Assembly (NCBI GenBank): GCA_017940895.1 | Contig: JAGAXM010000018.1 | Span: 1 to 64,000, forward strand | Direction: 5' to 3' | Source of the DNA: Clostridiales bacterium | Lineage (GTDB): Bacteria > Bacillota > Clostridia > Saccharofermentanales > Saccharofermentanaceae | DNA length: 64,000 nt | In this document: positions 13,771 to 22,159 of the stretch, in pieces | How the letters are laid out: the number at the start of each line of letters is the position of its first letter | How positions within the stretch are numbered: the stretch's first letter is position 1 | Position numbers and translations under genes: made by a program | Notes under the pieces: model-generated | Database searches by the model: none | What the model saw: the letters and a program-made list of their open reading frames with translations, nothing else | Told to the model about the DNA's origin: nothing

Positions 13771-15126
13771 ATCTCTTTTGGGGGAGAGGGGTGGAAGTCC
13801 GCGCTTCCAGCGGCCGGATAAGTAGAATGTCCAGGTAATAAGGAATCCCATGCCGAAGCCAAAGATGCCGTTCCACCAGATGATCGTGTGACCGAGGAAA
13901 GGGCTGTAGCGCAGAAGGTATACCATGACGACGCGTGTGCCGAGTGCGCAGCATGCGACGATCATCGGAAACAGCGAATGATTCGTGCCCTGGAATACAC
14001 CGAATACGGGGATATAGACCGACAGGACAATATTGATCATCGCGACTGCCTTGAGATGAGCAAGGCAGTATACGGCTGCCTCGTCGGACAACTTGAACAA
14101 TGCGATGATCTGCGGCGCGAAGATCCACACGCATGCGCAGATAACAAGCGTCATCAGGAACGATATCAGAAGCGTTTGGAGAATTCCGGTCTTGATCCTC
14201 TCAAGCTTTCCGGCTCCGATGTTCTGTCCGGTATAAGTTGCCATCGTCGTCTGGAATGCGTTGCAGGGAAGATTAAGATACATCTCGATCCTCTGACCTA
14301 CCGTGAATGACGCTGTCATTACCTTGCCGAATCCGTTGACGGCGCGCTGGATAAACGTCATGCCGAACGATACGACGATGAGCTGCAGCGAGATCGGGAA
14401 GCCGACGACGCATGTCTTCTTAACAAGAGACGAATCCCACTTGTATTCGCTTAAAGAGAAGCGGAACAGCGGGTATCGTACACGCATGTAGATATATGCC
14501 GCAGCGAAAGACAAAGCCTGCGAGATCACGGTCGCGATCGCGGCGCCTGCGACTCCCCAGGGGATGACCTTTACAAACAGCAGATCGAGACCGATATTGG
14601 TAAGTGATGATATCAGCAGGAAATACAATGTCGCTGCACTGTCTCCGACTGCGCGAAGGATCGCGGAGAAGATGTTATATCCGAACTGGAAGATGAGTCC
14701 CACAGCGTAGATACGAAAGTACAGCAAAGTCATGTCGAGGATCTCATACGGAACATCAACAAGATATTTGAAAGCAGGGTAGGACAGGACGACTCCGAGC
14801 AGCGCGGATATAACGCCCAGCGTCATCAGGAAGAGGATGCCGACAGATGCGTTACGGCGGACGTCTTCGTTATCCTCGGCACCGTAATTTTGGGCTACGA
14901 CGACTCCGTTGCCGCTCGAGAAACCTATCGCGATCGCAAGGAAAAGAAAAGCGAAGCTTCCGGTCGTGCCGACTGCGGACAGCGCGTCCTCACCTGCGAA
15001 CTGACCTACGATGATCGCATCGGCGGTGTTATAGAGCTGCTGCAATAATGACCCTGCAAGTACCGGCAGGGAGAAAGATAATATGTGCTTCCAAGGCGCA
15101 CCTTCTGTCATCATCTTCATACGCAT
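13768..15126 (-). CDS. MATE family multidrug/cation antiporter
   Basis: With the start at 15126 the protein has 452 residues, the normal size for MATE transporters; the frame continues 13 codons upstream with an atypical N-terminus. Twelve membrane segments are visible. The N-terminal half begins TEGAPWKHILSFSLPVLAGS and continues LLQQLYNTADAIIVGQFAG, the classic N-terminal signature of MepA/DinF-like exporters with the conserved Asn and Asp. These proteins exchange sodium or protons for cationic drugs or metabolites across the membrane. It is a single gene, divergent from a GGDEF gene. No ribosome site is obvious before 15126. Confidence 0.9.
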   Translation of the reverse strand: MRMKMMTEGAPWKHILSFSLPVLAGSLLQQLYNTADAIIVGQFAGEDALSAVGTTGSFAFLFLAIAIGFSSGNGVVVAQNYGAEDNEDVRRNASVGILFLMTLGVISALLGVVLSYPAFKYLVDVPYEILDMTLLYFRIYAVGLIFQFGYNIFSAILRAVGDSAATLYFLLISSLTNIGLDLLFVKVIPWGVAGAAIATVISQALSFAAAYIYMRVRYPLFRFSLSEYKWDSSLVKKTCVVGFPISLQLIVVSFGMTFIQRAVNGFGKVMTASFTVGQRIEMYLNLPCNAFQTTMATYTGQNIGAGKLERIKTGILQTLLISFLMTLVICACVWIFAPQIIALFKLSDEAAVYCLAHLKAVAMINIVLSVYIPVFGVFQGTNHSLFPMIVACCALGTRVVMVYLLRYSPFLGHTIIWWNGIFGFGMGFLITWTFYLSGRWKRGLPPLSPKRD

Positions 15127-15185
15127 AGGCGCAATTCTATCAGCATATCGGCAAAAATGAAACACACTTTTCGCGCACGCGGATG

Positions 15186-15197
15186 TAAAATATATTT
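15186..15197 (+). promoter_or_regulatory. Promoter -10 placed for a leaderless transcript
   Basis: TAAAAT at 15186-15191 lies six bases before the ATG at 15198, and no ribosome site lies between. Transcription would start at or next to the start codon. The same geometry is seen before the genes at 24690, 39226, 39250 and 49620. Confidence 0.45.
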
Positions 15198-16373
15198 ATG
15201 TATTACGCGAGTGTCGGAGTGTTGGCGCTGATAATGCACTTTATCATCAACCTTGACTACCTGAAGTGGTTCAGTAAGGCTGAGATGTCACACTTGCGCC
15301 TGTCGACGAAGCGATACCGCATTTTCCTTTACTGCGTCGCTGTGTACTACCTCACGGATATCATGTGGGGCGTCTTCTATGCGCAGGGACTTACGGCAGT
15401 AACTTACATAGATACGATACTGTATTTCCTTTCGATGGTGACGACGGTGCTTCTGTGGACGCGCACCATGGTCGTGTACCTCGGAAGAAGAGGCGCGCTG
15501 ACGACGGCGTTCATCACGGCGGGTTGGATGATATTCGTTTTCGAGGCGGTGTCGCTTCTTATCAACTGCTTCATCCCGATCGTGTTCGGCTTCGATGAGC
15601 AGGGAGTGTACCACACGTATTCCGGCAGAGTAATCACGCTCGTGCTGCAGCTTGTCCTTTATCTGCTGACAGGTGTGTATGCTTTCGTAGTCGCTTACAA
15701 GTCCGACGGTATCGTAAGAAAGCACCACAGAACGATCGCCCTGTCGAGTACCGTTATGTCAGCCTTCATCGCACTGCAGTGCATATTCCCGCTGATGCCG
15801 TTCTATACGGTCGGTTGCCTCATCGCCACGACTATCGTGCACACATACGTCTCCTACGACGATAAAGAGGAGCAAAGACGGCAGATCGGCGAGACCCGCC
15901 TTATCGCATACCGCGATGCGCTCACGGGGGCAAGAAGCGTGCACGCTTACGTCGAGACGCGCGCCAAGACAGACGAGCTCATCTCCGCAGGTACTGTCAA
16001 AGAATTCGGAATAGCCGTATTCGATCTTAACGGACTTAAGCATGTTAACGATACGCAGGGGCACGAAGCGGGCGACAAATATATCATCTCAGGCTGCAAA
16101 CTCATAAGGGAGTATTTCCCGAATTGTTCCGTATACCGTATCGGCGGCGACGAGTTCGTTATCATTCTCGAAGGCGAAGCATATCACAGAAGAGATGAGA
16201 TGCTCGCGGCGTTTAATGACCGGATGGACCGCAACGGCGCTCAGGGGCTCGTTACCATAAGTGCAGGGCTCGATGTGTTCAGACCCGAAGAGGACAATGA
16301 CATGAATACGGTTTTTGTCAGGGCCGACAGGAAGATGTACAAGCGCAAGAAGGAAATGAAAGCCGCAGCCTGA
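15198..16373 (+). CDS. Membrane-bound GGDEF diguanylate cyclase
   Basis: The 391-residue protein has about six membrane helices in residues 1-215 and a cytosolic GGDEF domain in 230-385. The active-site loop reads RIGGDEFVII, intact, and NGLKHVNDTQGHEAGDKY shows the usual metal and substrate-binding Asn and Asp. It should make cyclic di-GMP from two GTP, controlled by the membrane part, whose signal is unknown. I see no RxxD inhibitory site five residues before GGDEF. It lies alone, divergent from the MATE gene, and its start codon has no ribosome site. Confidence 0.9.
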   Translation: MYYASVGVLALIMHFIINLDYLKWFSKAEMSHLRLSTKRYRIFLYCVAVYYLTDIMWGVFYAQGLTAVTYIDTILYFLSMVTTVLLWTRTMVVYLGRRGALTTAFITAGWMIFVFEAVSLLINCFIPIVFGFDEQGVYHTYSGRVITLVLQLVLYLLTGVYAFVVAYKSDGIVRKHHRTIALSSTVMSAFIALQCIFPLMPFYTVGCLIATTIVHTYVSYDDKEEQRRQIGETRLIAYRDALTGARSVHAYVETRAKTDELISAGTVKEFGIAVFDLNGLKHVNDTQGHEAGDKYIISGCKLIREYFPNCSVYRIGGDEFVIILEGEAYHRRDEMLAAFNDRMDRNGAQGLVTISAGLDVFRPEEDNDMNTVFVRADRKMYKRKKEMKAAA

Positions 16374-16384
16374 AGGAATTCCTA

Positions 16385-16414
16385 TTCAAGATATGTATAG
16401 TCCCGTGTTATACT
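16385..16414 (+). promoter_or_regulatory. Probable promoter of the hydrogenase operon
   Basis: TTCAAG at 16385-16390 and TATACT at 16409-16414 are separated by 18 bases, about 55 bases upstream of the start at 16471, which has its own GGAGG site. The -35 box is weak. Confidence 0.45.
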
Positions 16415-16470
16415 AATTAATACGCGCGCGTTGCATAAGGCGCGCCGGAATTATTCACACGGAGGAATAT

Positions 16471-18303
16471 ATGAGCAGGCTTTCCAACATTACCATCTCC
16501 ATGGCTCAGGAGACTGTAGAAGAGCTGTACAAGGATATCGAACGTAATATCCAGACCAGCCAGCCCGGACTTTGTCCTGTCGACCTCGCAGCGGCTTTTA
16601 TTCATTTAAGTCACGCGAGATCCTGCGGTAAGTGCACACCTTGCCGTGTCGGCTTAGGCAAACTTGAAGATCTTATCGAGGCAGTACTCGACGGTAAGGC
16701 AACGATCGAGGACATCGACGAGATCGAGAAGATGAGTGATACCATCTTCAGATCCGCAGACTGCGCTATCGGTTCCGAGGCAGCAAGAATGGCAGTAAAG
16801 GCAGTAAAGGGTTTCAGGGACGACTTCGAGGAGCACGTCAAGTACGGCCGCTGCAAGTTCCAGAACTTCAAGTCGGTACCTTGTGTATCCGAGTGTCCTG
16901 CTCATGTTGATATACCGGGCTACATCGCCCTCATCAATGAAGGAAGATATGATGACGCAGTTAAGCTCATCCGTAAGGACAATCCGTTCCCTGCGACATG
17001 CGGCATGATCTGCGAGCATCCCTGCGAGGAGCACTGCAGAAGAAAGCTCGTCGATGATGCTATCAATATAAGAGGGCTGAAGCGCTACGCCGTAGAGCAT
17101 GAGTCTGAGATCAAGGCTCCCGTCTGTGCCGAGGCTACAGGCAAGAAGGTCGCGATCATCGGAGGCGGTCCTTCCGGACTTACGGCAGCTTATTTCCTCT
17201 CTGTTATGGGTCACGAGTGCACAGTATATGAGCAGCGTGATAAGCTCGGCGGAATGCTTCGTTACGGTATCCCGAGCTACAGACTTCCCCGCGAGATCCT
17301 CGATAAGGAGATCGAGGGCTTGAAGCTTTCAGGATTCAAGACGATCACAAATATTTCAGTAGGTAAGGACATCACACTCGAGCAGCTCCGTAAGGACTAC
17401 GACGCTGTATATATCTCGATCGGTGCTCACACAGACAACAAGATCGGTATCGACGGCGAGGACGCTGAGGGCGTTATCTCCGCAGTTGAGATGCTCCGCG
17501 GTATCGGCGACGGCAATATGCCCGACTTCTCAGGTCAGGACATCGTAGTAGTCGGAGGCGGTAACGTTGCTATGGACGTTGCGCGTTCCGCAATAAGACT
17601 CGGCGCTAAGACGGTTAAGATCGCTTACAGAAGACGTAAGGTCGACATGACTGCTCTTGCTGAGGAGGTCGAGGGTGCTGTAGCTGACGGCTGCATGATC
17701 CTTGAGCTCAATGCTCCCACACGTATCGAGAAGACAGACGACGGCAAGGTCGCTGCTCTCTGGGTACAGCCTCAGATCGTAGGTGAGGTTAAGTGGGGAA
17801 GACCTGCTCCGGTTAACGCCGATTCACCCGAGGTCCGCCTCGCTTGCGACAAGGTGCTCGTTGCTATCGGTCAGGGCATCGAGTCCTCACACTTTGCAGA
17901 TAACGGCATCCCCGTTAACAGAAGAAAGATCGCTGCCAAGGATACTGCTGATTTCGACGGTATCGACGGCGTCTTCTCCGGCGGTGACTGCGTTACCGGT
18001 CCCGCGACAGTTATCAAGGCTATCGCAGGCGGTAAGGTCGCAGCTGCCAACATCGATGAGTACCTGGGCTTCGATCACGAGATCACGAGCGGCGTAGAGC
18101 TGCCTCCGGTAAGATTTGCAGACCGTGAGCCTATGGGCCGTGTCAACATGACAGAGCGTCCTGCTTCCGAGAGAACGAAGGACTTCGACCTGATGGAATT
18201 CCCGATGACAGACCAGGAGGCTTGTCAGGAATCCGCGAGGTGCCTGCAGTGCGATCACTTCGGCTGCGGTAAGTTGAAGGGAGGCAGAGAGCTCAAATGG
18301 TAA
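16471..18303 (+). CDS. Glutamate-synthase-type FAD/NAD(P) oxidoreductase with NuoF-like iron-sulfur domain (hydrogenase partner)
   Basis: A 610-residue flavoprotein. Residues about 30-130 match the iron-sulfur end of NuoF/HydB, with SCGKCTPCRVG holding three of the four cysteines of a [4Fe-4S] cluster. Residues 135-230 form the GltD-type N-terminal cluster domain (CVSECPAHVDIPGY, CGMICEHPCEEHC). Two dinucleotide folds follow: GGGPSGLTAA for FAD and VVGGGNVAMD for NAD(P). The C-terminus has a last cysteine group (ARCLQCDHFGC). It overlaps hydA by seven bases. The pair fits the glutamate-synthase-linked [FeFe] hydrogenases known as group A2, so it probably passes electrons between NAD(P)H and the hydrogenase. 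No NuoE/HydC gene is next to it. Confidence 0.85.
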   Translation: MSRLSNITISMAQETVEELYKDIERNIQTSQPGLCPVDLAAAFIHLSHARSCGKCTPCRVGLGKLEDLIEAVLDGKATIEDIDEIEKMSDTIFRSADCAIGSEAARMAVKAVKGFRDDFEEHVKYGRCKFQNFKSVPCVSECPAHVDIPGYIALINEGRYDDAVKLIRKDNPFPATCGMICEHPCEEHCRRKLVDDAINIRGLKRYAVEHESEIKAPVCAEATGKKVAIIGGGPSGLTAAYFLSVMGHECTVYEQRDKLGGMLRYGIPSYRLPREILDKEIEGLKLSGFKTITNISVGKDITLEQLRKDYDAVYISIGAHTDNKIGIDGEDAEGVISAVEMLRGIGDGNMPDFSGQDIVVVGGGNVAMDVARSAIRLGAKTVKIAYRRRKVDMTALAEEVEGAVADGCMILELNAPTRIEKTDDGKVAALWVQPQIVGEVKWGRPAPVNADSPEVRLACDKVLVAIGQGIESSHFADNGIPVNRRKIAAKDTADFDGIDGVFSGGDCVTGPATVIKAIAGGKVAAANIDEYLGFDHEITSGVELPPVRFADREPMGRVNMTERPASERTKDFDLMEFPMTDQEACQESARCLQCDHFGCGKLKGGRELKW

Positions 18304-20024
18304 ATCTGACGATAGACGGTAAGAAAGTATGTGTTAACGAGGGTGTTACCATCCTCGAAGCAGCAAAGTCCGCAGGTATCAACATCCCCACGCTTTGCTA
18401 TTGGAAGGGTCTCAACGAAGTCGGCGCATGCCGTGTGTGCGTAGTTGAGGTCGAGGGCATCCGTAAGCTGCCCGCTGCGTGCAACACTGCAGTACACGAG
18501 GGCATGGTAGTTCACACCAACTCCCGAAAAGTTCGTGACGCACGTAAGACAAACGTTCAGCTCATCCTCTCCGAGCACGACTGCCGCTGTCCGCAGTGTA
18601 TCAGAAGCGGCAACTGCTCTTTGCAGACTCTTGCTCAGGATCTGAATATCATCGATATTCCTTTCGCGAAGAAGGTTCCCGAGAATACTTACAGCAAGTC
18701 ATTCCCGCTGAACCGCACTAACAGTAAGTGCATCAAGTGCATGCGCTGCATCCAGATGTGTGAGAAGCAGGCATGTAATATCTGGGATCTGATCAACACA
18801 GGTTCAAGATCTACAGTTGGTCTTCGTGAGGGTTACTCTCTTGAGGAGTCCAACTGCGCATTGTGCGGCCAGTGCATCACACACTGTCCTGTAGGTGCTT
18901 TGACTGAGCGCGACGATACTACAAAGGTTATCGATGCTCTTAATGATCCCGATAAGATCGTTGTTGCACAGATCGCACCTTCCATCAGAACCGCATGGGG
19001 CGAGGCTTGGAATCTGTCCGCTGAAGAGGCGACAGTCGAGAGACTTGCTTCCGCGCTTCATATCATGGGATTCGATTATGTATTCGATACGAACTTCACG
19101 GCTGACCTGACGATCATGGAGGAGGGAAGTGAGTTCCTGGCACGCCTCGGTGATGCTGATAATTCGAAGCTTCCTTTGTTCACTTCATGCTGCCCGGGTT
19201 GGGTAAGATTCGTTAAGTCTCATTACCCTGAGTTCGTGGATAATCTTTCTACGGCTAAGTCACCTCAGCAGATGTTCGGTGCGGTCGCGAAGAGCTACTA
19301 TGCAGATATCCTCGGCGTCGAGCCTTCCAAGATCTACTGCGTATCCATCATGCCTTGTCTTGCCAAGAAGCATGAGTGCGCTATCCCCGCTATGAACGAT
19401 GCTTGCGGTGATCCCGATGTTGATGTGGTTCTTACAACACGTGAGGTTGACCGTCTCATTCGTTCCGAGTTCATTAACCCTGCCGAGATCGAAGACAGAG
19501 CGCTCGATATGCCTCTGGGTATCGGTTCCGGTGCAGGTAATATCTTCGGTGCTACAGGCGGCGTTATGGAGGCGGCGCTAAGATCCGCATACTTCCTCGT
19601 AACAGGCTCCAATCCCGATCCCGATGCATTCAAGGATGTAAGAGGTCAGGACGGCTGGAAGGAAGCAACATTCGATATCAACGGCACAACGCTGAAGGTC
19701 GCTGTTGTTAACGGATTGGGCAACGCTGATAAGCTTCTCAAGGCTTTGAAGTCCGGCAAGGTATCTTATGACTTCATCGAGGTCATGGCTTGTCCCGGCG
19801 GATGCGTAGGCGGAGGCGGACAGCCTATTCACGATAATGTGGAGATGGCTCCCGAGAGAGCGCCGACGCTCTACTCACAGGATGCCGCTTCTGATCTGAG
19901 ATTCTCACACGAGAACCCTTCGATCACAGCGATATATAAGGATTATCTGGGTAAGCCTCTGTCAGAGAAATCACATCACCTGTTACACACTGATCACCAC
20001 GCATGGTCAATGCCTAACGAGTAA
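18297..20024 (+). CDS. hydA: [FeFe] hydrogenase catalytic subunit
   Basis: This 575-residue enzyme reduces protons to hydrogen or the reverse. Domain order: N-terminal [2Fe-2S] (TLCYWKGLNEVGACRVCVVE), the His-Cys3 [4Fe-4S] motif (HDCRCPQCIRSGNC), two ferredoxin [4Fe-4S] sites (CIKCMRCIQMCEKQAC and CALCGQCITHCPVGAL), and the H-cluster domain. All three H-cluster signatures are intact: TSCCPGW, MPCLAKKHE and EVMACPGGCVGGGGQP. The small-subunit-like tail (IYKDYLGKPLSEKSHHLLH) is fused at the C-terminus, as in monomeric clostridial enzymes. It is translated together with the flavoprotein before it and is followed by a terminator. Maturases HydEFG are not in the window. Confidence 0.95.
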   Translation: MVNLTIDGKKVCVNEGVTILEAAKSAGINIPTLCYWKGLNEVGACRVCVVEVEGIRKLPAACNTAVHEGMVVHTNSRKVRDARKTNVQLILSEHDCRCPQCIRSGNCSLQTLAQDLNIIDIPFAKKVPENTYSKSFPLNRTNSKCIKCMRCIQMCEKQACNIWDLINTGSRSTVGLREGYSLEESNCALCGQCITHCPVGALTERDDTTKVIDALNDPDKIVVAQIAPSIRTAWGEAWNLSAEEATVERLASALHIMGFDYVFDTNFTADLTIMEEGSEFLARLGDADNSKLPLFTSCCPGWVRFVKSHYPEFVDNLSTAKSPQQMFGAVAKSYYADILGVEPSKIYCVSIMPCLAKKHECAIPAMNDACGDPDVDVVLTTREVDRLIRSEFINPAEIEDRALDMPLGIGSGAGNIFGATGGVMEAALRSAYFLVTGSNPDPDAFKDVRGQDGWKEATFDINGTTLKVAVVNGLGNADKLLKALKSGKVSYDFIEVMACPGGCVGGGGQPIHDNVEMAPERAPTLYSQDAASDLRFSHENPSITAIYKDYLGKPLSEKSHHLLHTDHHAWSMPNE

Positions 20025-20030
20025 AATCGA

Positions 20031-20060
20031 AGCCCTCTCAAAAATCGAGAGGGCTTTTTC
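20031..20060. terminator. Bidirectional terminator between hydA and a GGDEF gene
   Basis: AGCCCTCTC and GAGAGGGCT pair perfectly around a seven-base loop and are followed by TTTTT. It serves hydA on the plus strand and probably the convergent GGDEF gene as well. Confidence 0.85.
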
Positions 20061-20064
20061 ATGC

Positions 20065-21990
20065 TTACTGTTGTTTCTTGCGAAGTTCGTACTTGCGGTT
20101 CTTGACCTTATACATCTCCTCGTCGGCTTCCTTGATAGCCTTGGTGATGTCGAATTCCTTATCAAGAACTGTCTTGGTATAGCCGCAGCTCGTCGAGACT
20201 TTATAGGGCTTGCCCGAAGTCTCGTTATAAGCGTCGAGCGTCGCGTTGATATTCCTGATAATCTCTTCCGCATCGCACTCGCCGAATACGATGGAGAAGA
20301 CCTCATCGCCGCCGAATCTTGTGGACAGACTCGACTCGGGAACTGACTTGCTTAATGAATAAGCAACCTGATAGATCGCGCTGTCTCCCTCGGCGTGACC
20401 GTAAGTATCATTAATAAACTTCAAACCGTCGAGGTCTGACATGAGGACAGTTACCGGGATGCCGTCGTACTCCGGCTCGCGGCGCAGCTGTTTCAACTGA
20501 TTCTGGAAGCCTATACGGTTGAACAGTCCGGTCAGCGCATCGTGACGGTACATCTCGTCCATCTCTTTAAGAAGCGTCCTCTGATAGCGAATGTTGATAT
20601 AGCCGCCGATGCCGATGCTGATGGCATTTGTGACGCTCAAGGTGTTCGTGTAATTCGAGATCAGGAAGTCCTTGAAGTGATAGCATACGAAGCCGAACGG
20701 GCGGTCCATGAATACGAGGGAATTGAATATGAGAGGGAAGCCCGCATTCGTGATCTCCATTATCCTCGAGCAGATCGAAGGCGCGAGCACATCCTCGAAT
20801 AATTCTCCGTCGCGGCTCGACAGATCGAGCGTTCCTTCCTTGTATCTCTCGGGGTAGTCGGAGTCGTATATCATTACGAATTCCTTCTTGGAGTCGAGTA
20901 TATTCTTGTCCGTGAAGTAGTTGATATCCTTTTCGAAACAGCGTCTGTCTACGACGGTGAGGGAGTGGTCCAGCTTGTAGGATTCGAGCTGGGATACCAT
21001 CTGTCCCGGGGTTTTGCTCATCTGCATCGAAGACGTGATGAAGGTAAGTACGCGGTTGTCGTCGTTAAGACGCGCGAAGCTCTCTCTGAAACGGTTCTTC
21101 AATATCGCAGGGTGCTCCGTGTGCTCGGGACAGCCGCAGGACTGGTTAGGCTGGAATGTGGGCTCGATGAGTTTGTTATGAGGTTCGCCGCCGTTGACCG
21201 CTTCCACTACGAGCTCTGCCGTGGCGGTAGCCATCTTGATGATGTCGCATGAGGCTGTAGTGATCTTCGGTGTGGTGAAGTAGATCTCGTCGTAGCCGTC
21301 GAAGCCCGTTACGATAACGTCATGCGGCACCATGTAGCCTGCTTTCATGAGCATCTCGGATACGGTGATGGCCATGATGTCGTTCGCGCATATGATCGCC
21401 TCGGGCATGTCGCCTCTGTCGATCAGAGCCTGCGTCGCGATGCGGCACGGATCCGCCCAGAAGTCGCCGTGGCTTACCATAGTGGCTCTGTCGAACTCTA
21501 TGCCGTTCTCCTCGAGAACCTTGCGGAAAACTTCGATCCTCTGTTCTGAGAACTCATTTCCGTTATGTCCCGCCATGATGTGCGGACGCTTGACGCGGTG
21601 ATACTCGATGACGTGACGCACGACCTGCTCGAAGCCGTGATTGTAATCGTAGCCTAAGCAGGAGCAGTCTTCGTAATGACCGTCCGCGATGACGACGGGA
21701 AGATTGTGATTCTTGGCCTGGCGGATGATCTTGCCGGCAATCTTGTGGCTCTTGATCTTCTCGTCCATGATGATGACGGCATCGATATAGCGGTAGGGGA
21801 TCAGGTCGAAGACGTATTTCTCTGTCGCCTGACGGTCCTCTTCCCAGTAGATATCGGAATTGATAGTGAAGATAAGAAGGGAATAGCCCTCGTCTTTAAG
21901 CAACTCATTAAGTCGCACGATATACCCGTGCGTCGAAGGCTCATAAACACGCGAAGTGCACAGAGCGATGAGTTTTTTGCCGTTGATCAT
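20065..21990 (-). CDS. LacI-type sensor domain fused to GGDEF domain
   Basis: The start at 21990 follows AGAGGG and gives 641 residues; the frame extends 16 codons further without a ribosome site. Residues about 5-290 resemble the periplasmic-binding-like effector domain of LacI/GalR regulators (GHNGNEFSEQR, ICANDIMAITVSEML, VTGFDGYDEI), but no HTH precedes it and no signal peptide is present, so it should sense a small molecule, perhaps sugar, in the cytosol. A middle region (about 320-470) is of unknown fold. Residues 485-635 are GGDEF-like. The active loop reads FGGDEVFSI, with Val in place of Phe, which may lower activity but keeps the catalytic acids. A cytosolic LacI-GGDEF fusion is known in Lachnospiraceae-like bacteria. 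Confidence 0.85.
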   Translation of the reverse strand: MINGKKLIALCTSRVYEPSTHGYIVRLNELLKDEGYSLLIFTINSDIYWEEDRQATEKYVFDLIPYRYIDAVIIMDEKIKSHKIAGKIIRQAKNHNLPVVIADGHYEDCSCLGYDYNHGFEQVVRHVIEYHRVKRPHIMAGHNGNEFSEQRIEVFRKVLEENGIEFDRATMVSHGDFWADPCRIATQALIDRGDMPEAIICANDIMAITVSEMLMKAGYMVPHDVIVTGFDGYDEIYFTTPKITTASCDIIKMATATAELVVEAVNGGEPHNKLIEPTFQPNQSCGCPEHTEHPAILKNRFRESFARLNDDNRVLTFITSSMQMSKTPGQMVSQLESYKLDHSLTVVDRRCFEKDINYFTDKNILDSKKEFVMIYDSDYPERYKEGTLDLSSRDGELFEDVLAPSICSRIMEITNAGFPLIFNSLVFMDRPFGFVCYHFKDFLISNYTNTLSVTNAISIGIGGYINIRYQRTLLKEMDEMYRHDALTGLFNRIGFQNQLKQLRREPEYDGIPVTVLMSDLDGLKFINDTYGHAEGDSAIYQVAYSLSKSVPESSLSTRFGGDEVFSIVFGECDAEEIIRNINATLDAYNETSGKPYKVSTSCGYTKTVLDKEFDITKAIKEADEEMYKVKNRKYELRKKQQ

Positions 21991-22076
21991 GAGCGACCCT
22001 CTGTTGATGTTAATTTTAACCAATTTAAATTTTAACAATAAAAATAAGAATAAACAGTTAAGAAATGTGGCGTGAA

Positions 22077-22120
22077 TTTGACTATGTCAAATAGGCAATT
22101 GTCAATTCATGAGGTATAAT
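22077..22120 (+). promoter_or_regulatory. Promoter region of the solute-binding lipoprotein with inverted repeat
   Basis: TTTGAC-TAT-GTCAAA at 22077-22091 is a perfect 6-bp inverted repeat just upstream of a TATAAT at 22115-22120. A LacI-like or GntR-like regulator could bind it. No good -35 box stands 17 bases before the TATAAT, so activation may be needed. Confidence 0.45.
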
Positions 22121-22159
22121 GGAAAAACTTGTTAAATTTTAAAGAAGGGATAAAGATTT

